A DNA stretch of 6,371 nucleotides from positions 1 to 6,371 of the forward strand of contig DRGT01000165.1 in NCBI GenBank assembly GCA_011055585.1, in the 5' to 3' direction. Made by a program: the position numbers and the translations under genes. This document shows positions 5,197 through 6,371 of this stretch, piece by piece. Position 1 is the first letter of the stretch. Every line of letters begins with the position of its first letter. Under the pieces are notes generated by a model. It worked only from the letters and a program-made list of their open reading frames with translations. It did not search any database and was not told where the DNA came from. This stretch comes from Candidatus Nitrosopumilus sp. (GTDB lineage Archaea > Thermoproteota > Nitrososphaeria > Nitrososphaerales > Nitrosopumilaceae).

Positions 5197-5203
5197 TTTA
5201 TAG
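5197..5203 (-). promoter_or_regulatory. TATA box of the exported protein gene
   Basis: On the minus strand CTATAAA, preceded by a BRE-like AAATTTTT stretch, is centred exactly 26 bases before the ATG at 5174. This implies a leaderless transcript and supports that start codon. Confidence 0.65.
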
Positions 5204-5211
5204 AAAAATTT

Positions 5212-5240
5212 CCAAGTTAATTCCTAATTCAAACCAATTT
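5212..5240. promoter_or_regulatory. Degenerate phased repeat upstream of the exported protein gene
   Basis: Three related heptamers, CCAAGTT (5212), CCTAATT (5223) and CCAATTT (5234), are spaced exactly 11 bases apart. They are 38, 49 and 60 bases from the leaderless start at 5174; the first two distances equal those of the perfect CCAAATT pairs at the zinc-ribbon and winged-helix promoters. Each unit deviates from CCAAATT by one base, so binding may be weaker or depend on the third copy. Confidence 0.45.
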
Positions 5241-5390
5241 CTAAAAAACTGTTTTTATGTGATAATGGATAGGATCATCTACAAAACGTCTACAATGTTC
5301 ACATTGATAATGAAGAGGATTGCCACAATCACTGCATAATTCTATTACTTTTAATTCACTGCCGCAATTACGACAAGAGTCAACTCTCAT
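5241..5390 (-). CDS. Tiny double zinc-ribbon protein, 49 residues
   Basis: Begins MRVDSCRNCGSELKVIE and carries three C-x2-C knuckles: C6-x2-C9, C19-x2-C22 and C30-x2-C33. The first two are spaced like a short four-cysteine zinc ribbon. The third can pair with H42-x-H44 in IHYH for a second site. The whole protein is essentially zinc-binding structure, so it probably acts through protein or nucleic-acid contacts. ATG at 5390 is supported by a TATA box centred 26 bases upstream (leaderless); the TAG stop is at 5241. The gap to the exported-protein start is 66 bases and holds a separate promoter, so they need not be cotranscribed. No named family is recognised. Confidence 0.8.
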   Translation of the reverse strand: MRVDSCRNCGSELKVIELCSDCGNPLHYQCEHCRRFVDDPIHYHIKTVF

Positions 5391-5412
5391 GAAAACTCTG
5401 CATTAGTTAATT

Positions 5413-5420
5413 GTATTTAA
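5413..5420 (-). promoter_or_regulatory. TATA box of the 49-residue zinc-ribbon gene
   Basis: On the minus strand TTAAATAC is centred 26 bases before the ATG at 5390, in the 45-base gap after the RHH-MEDS gene. It gives a leaderless start. Upstream heptamers are not clear here: only CTAAATC at 5429 partly matches CCAAATT. Confidence 0.55.
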
Positions 5421-5435
5421 GAAAATTTCTAAATC

Positions 5436-6092
5436 TTATAAGAACAACTTTGGAAGATTGGTATTACGAATACTTACTTCAAAAATGTCATTTCCCTCTA
5501 CAATAAAGCCTTTATCGTGTTCTTCGAACAATTCCAATAGGTCCTTTAAACTATCAATCTTTAGCTTTGCCATGTTGTAGGGACAAAATACTACTCCTCC
5601 AATTCTTTTTGAGTTATAGATTCTCTCAATCTCATTAGCTCTTTTTAATGAATATTGTAAAGCTACATCTTCTGTCATAAAACCCATGTAACATGAATAT
5701 CTCCCTGATGCAACTTCTGCAAGACGATCAAAAACCTTTGAGGTACATTGTTCTGGAGTCTTCTTTATTGCTTGTGCATAGGATGGATTGGTAGCATCAA
5801 ACCAACCGTGGTTTTTCAAGTATTTTAAACCACTAGAAGGAGTTCCAGCACAAAGCTTTACACATTTTTCATCTAACATTCCATTTGCTTTTTTAAGAAA
5901 ACTCACCAGAGATTTATCATCAGAGTAAAGAAGAAGATAATGCAATGATGGGATTCCCTCCCTTTTTTTCAGCCATTCTTCATAGGCTTCTTCTAGGATC
6001 GAAGCTGGAGAAACTCCTTCTTTTCTAGCTTGATCGTCTAACTCTTGATGGAGTTTATCATTAAATCCTCTTACGTAGAGTACCTTAGACAT
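5436..6092 (-). CDS. RHH DNA-binding protein with MEDS/DcmR-like sensory domain, 218 residues
   Basis: Residues 1-45 fit a ribbon-helix-helix domain: strand KVLYVRGF (3-10), helix 11-26, and helix SPASILEEAYEEWLKK (28-43), similar to FitA/Arc-type antitoxins and repressors. Residues 50-205 look like the MEDS (methanogen/methylotroph DcmR sensory) domain: an opening strand LHYLLLYSDD (50-59) with helix KSLVSFLKKAN, and the C-terminal signature E154 followed by VVFCPYN (167-173), helix LKDLLELFEEHDKG and a final strand pair. The family call is from pattern memory and is moderately sure. The likely role is a one-component regulator that senses a small molecule or redox state; C170 and nearby cysteines (C76, C81, C116, C134) could matter. 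ATG at 6092 is leaderless, with TATA centred 26 bases upstream. It is divergent from a winged-helix gene across a repeat-bearing promoter it may regulate. Confidence 0.8.
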   Translation of the reverse strand: MSKVLYVRGFNDKLHQELDDQARKEGVSPASILEEAYEEWLKKREGIPSLHYLLLYSDDKSLVSFLKKANGMLDEKCVKLCAGTPSSGLKYLKNHGWFDATNPSYAQAIKKTPEQCTSKVFDRLAEVASGRYSCYMGFMTEDVALQYSLKRANEIERIYNSKRIGGVVFCPYNMAKLKIDSLKDLLELFEEHDKGFIVEGNDIFEVSIRNTNLPKLFL

Positions 6093-6112
6093 GATAGATC
6101 ATAGAATATGCT

Positions 6113-6122
6113 ATTATATAAA
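6113..6122 (-). promoter_or_regulatory. TATA box of the RHH-MEDS gene
   Basis: On the minus strand TTTATATAAT is a strong TATA box centred about 26 bases before the ATG at 6092, so the transcript is leaderless. Confidence 0.65.
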
Positions 6123-6124
6123 TT

Positions 6125-6179
6125 GCTTGCACGCTTGCAATTAGGGCAAACTGTTATATATCGCTTTCATGCTTGCAAT
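6125..6179. promoter_or_regulatory. Two 17-bp direct repeats (GCTTGCA doublets) in the divergent promoter
   Basis: GCTTGCAC-GCTTGCAAT (6125-6141) and GCTTTCAT-GCTTGCAAT (6163-6179) match at 15 of 17 bases and start 38 bases apart. Each holds two GCTTGCA-type heptamers at an 8-base step, a spacing typical of cooperative RHH dimers. The first copy lies just upstream of the minus-strand TATA box; the second lies between the plus-strand TATA box (6154-6160) and the expected plus-strand start (about 6184), where a bound protein would block transcription. AATTGC-N10-GCAATT is a superimposed inverted repeat (6121-6142). They are probable operators, most simply for the neighbouring RHH-MEDS protein. 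Confidence 0.6.
6147..6160 (+). promoter_or_regulatory. Promoter of the second winged-helix gene
   Basis: CAAACTG followed by TTATATA (6154-6160) forms a BRE/TATA element. The predicted start is near 6183-6185, which leaves a leader of about 8 bases before the ATG at 6192. CAAACTGTTA is shared with the possible promoter at 4232-4252. Confidence 0.6.
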
Positions 6180-6191
6180 ATTGATTAAAAC

Positions 6192-6371
6192 ATGAAGGCA
6201 ATAACCATAAAAACACTCGAAACCAAAACTCATCCAGAAACTAAGAAACTCTTCTGGTTTGTCTTTGTAGCCACAAGAGGTGGATTGAACCGAATAAAAA
6301 TTATTTCACATCTTAGAAACATACCATCTAACACACATCAACTTGCTAATAGTTTAGGATTAGATTACAAG
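6192..6371 (+). CDS. Winged-helix transcriptional regulator, 3' part outside the window
   Basis: Sixty codons are visible and the frame is still open at the end. The segment LFWFVFVATRGGLNRIKIISHLRNIPSNTHQLANSLGLDYK (split here: LFWFVFVATRGG, LNRIKIISHLRN, NTHQLANSLGLDYK) is the N-terminal helix and helix 2 of a winged HTH; the recognition helix and wing lie beyond the edge. It is a paralogue of the regulator at 4396-4725, with 16 of 30 comparable residues identical, and its N-terminal extension (MKAITIKTLETKTHPETKK) is charged and different. ATG at 6192 fits a TATA box with a very short leader. Being divergent from the RHH-MEDS gene with shared repeats, it is probably under that protein's control. 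Confidence 0.8.
   Translation, partial: MKAITIKTLETKTHPETKKLFWFVFVATRGGLNRIKIISHLRNIPSNTHQLANSLGLDYK

Noticed and set aside
1..6371. CRISPR array, insertion sequence, tRNA or rRNA gene
   Set aside because: No regularly spaced longer repeats, transposase-like frame with terminal repeats, tRNA cloverleaf or rRNA-like stretch was seen on either strand; the repeats present are short promoter elements.

Overview
The window looks like chromosomal DNA from an ammonia-oxidising-type archaeon of the Nitrososphaerota (Thaumarchaeota), probably Nitrosopumilus-like. The assignment rests on five things: low GC; TATA boxes centred about 26 bases before start codons, which implies leaderless mRNAs; TTG starts; many tiny zinc-binding and winged-helix/RHH proteins; and protein types I remember from that phylum. 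It is an inference from composition and gene style, not from a marker gene.

Left part (1-3620, plus strand). The window opens inside a PLP-dependent class I/II aminotransferase whose first codons are missing. Its stop region overlaps a 646-residue fusion protein: four predicted membrane helices, a C2H2 zinc finger, then a complete type II NADH:quinone oxidoreductase-like flavoprotein. A separately promoted 118-residue thaumarchaeal family protein (DUF6659-like) follows.

Middle part (3621-5435, mostly minus strand). This is a run of very small genes: a 47-residue ribbon-helix-helix protein; a coupled pair of a 69-residue zinc ribbon and a 32-residue protein with seven cysteines; a winged-helix regulator; a small exported protein with two cysteines; and a 49-residue double zinc-ribbon protein. 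Between them lie a GC-rich, self-complementary block (about 4261-4320) that may encode a structured RNA, and a perfect 10-bp inverted repeat in the long leader of the winged-helix gene.

Right part (5436-6371). An RHH protein with a MEDS/DcmR-like sensory domain is divergent from a second winged-helix regulator that runs off the window. The shared promoter region carries two copies of a 17-bp repeat.

The common thread is regulation. At least three minus-strand promoters carry CCAAATT-type heptamers repeated every 11 bp. In each, the nearest copies lie 38 and 49 bases upstream of the known or predicted transcript start, just outside the TATA box. A fourth copy of this arrangement sits beside the GC-rich block without an obvious gene. 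This points to an undescribed local regulon linking small zinc proteins, an exported protein, a winged-helix regulator and possibly an RNA. The winged-helix gene is the exception to leaderless transcription: it has a roughly 73-base leader with a Shine-Dalgarno site, a hairpin and an overlapping upstream reading frame.
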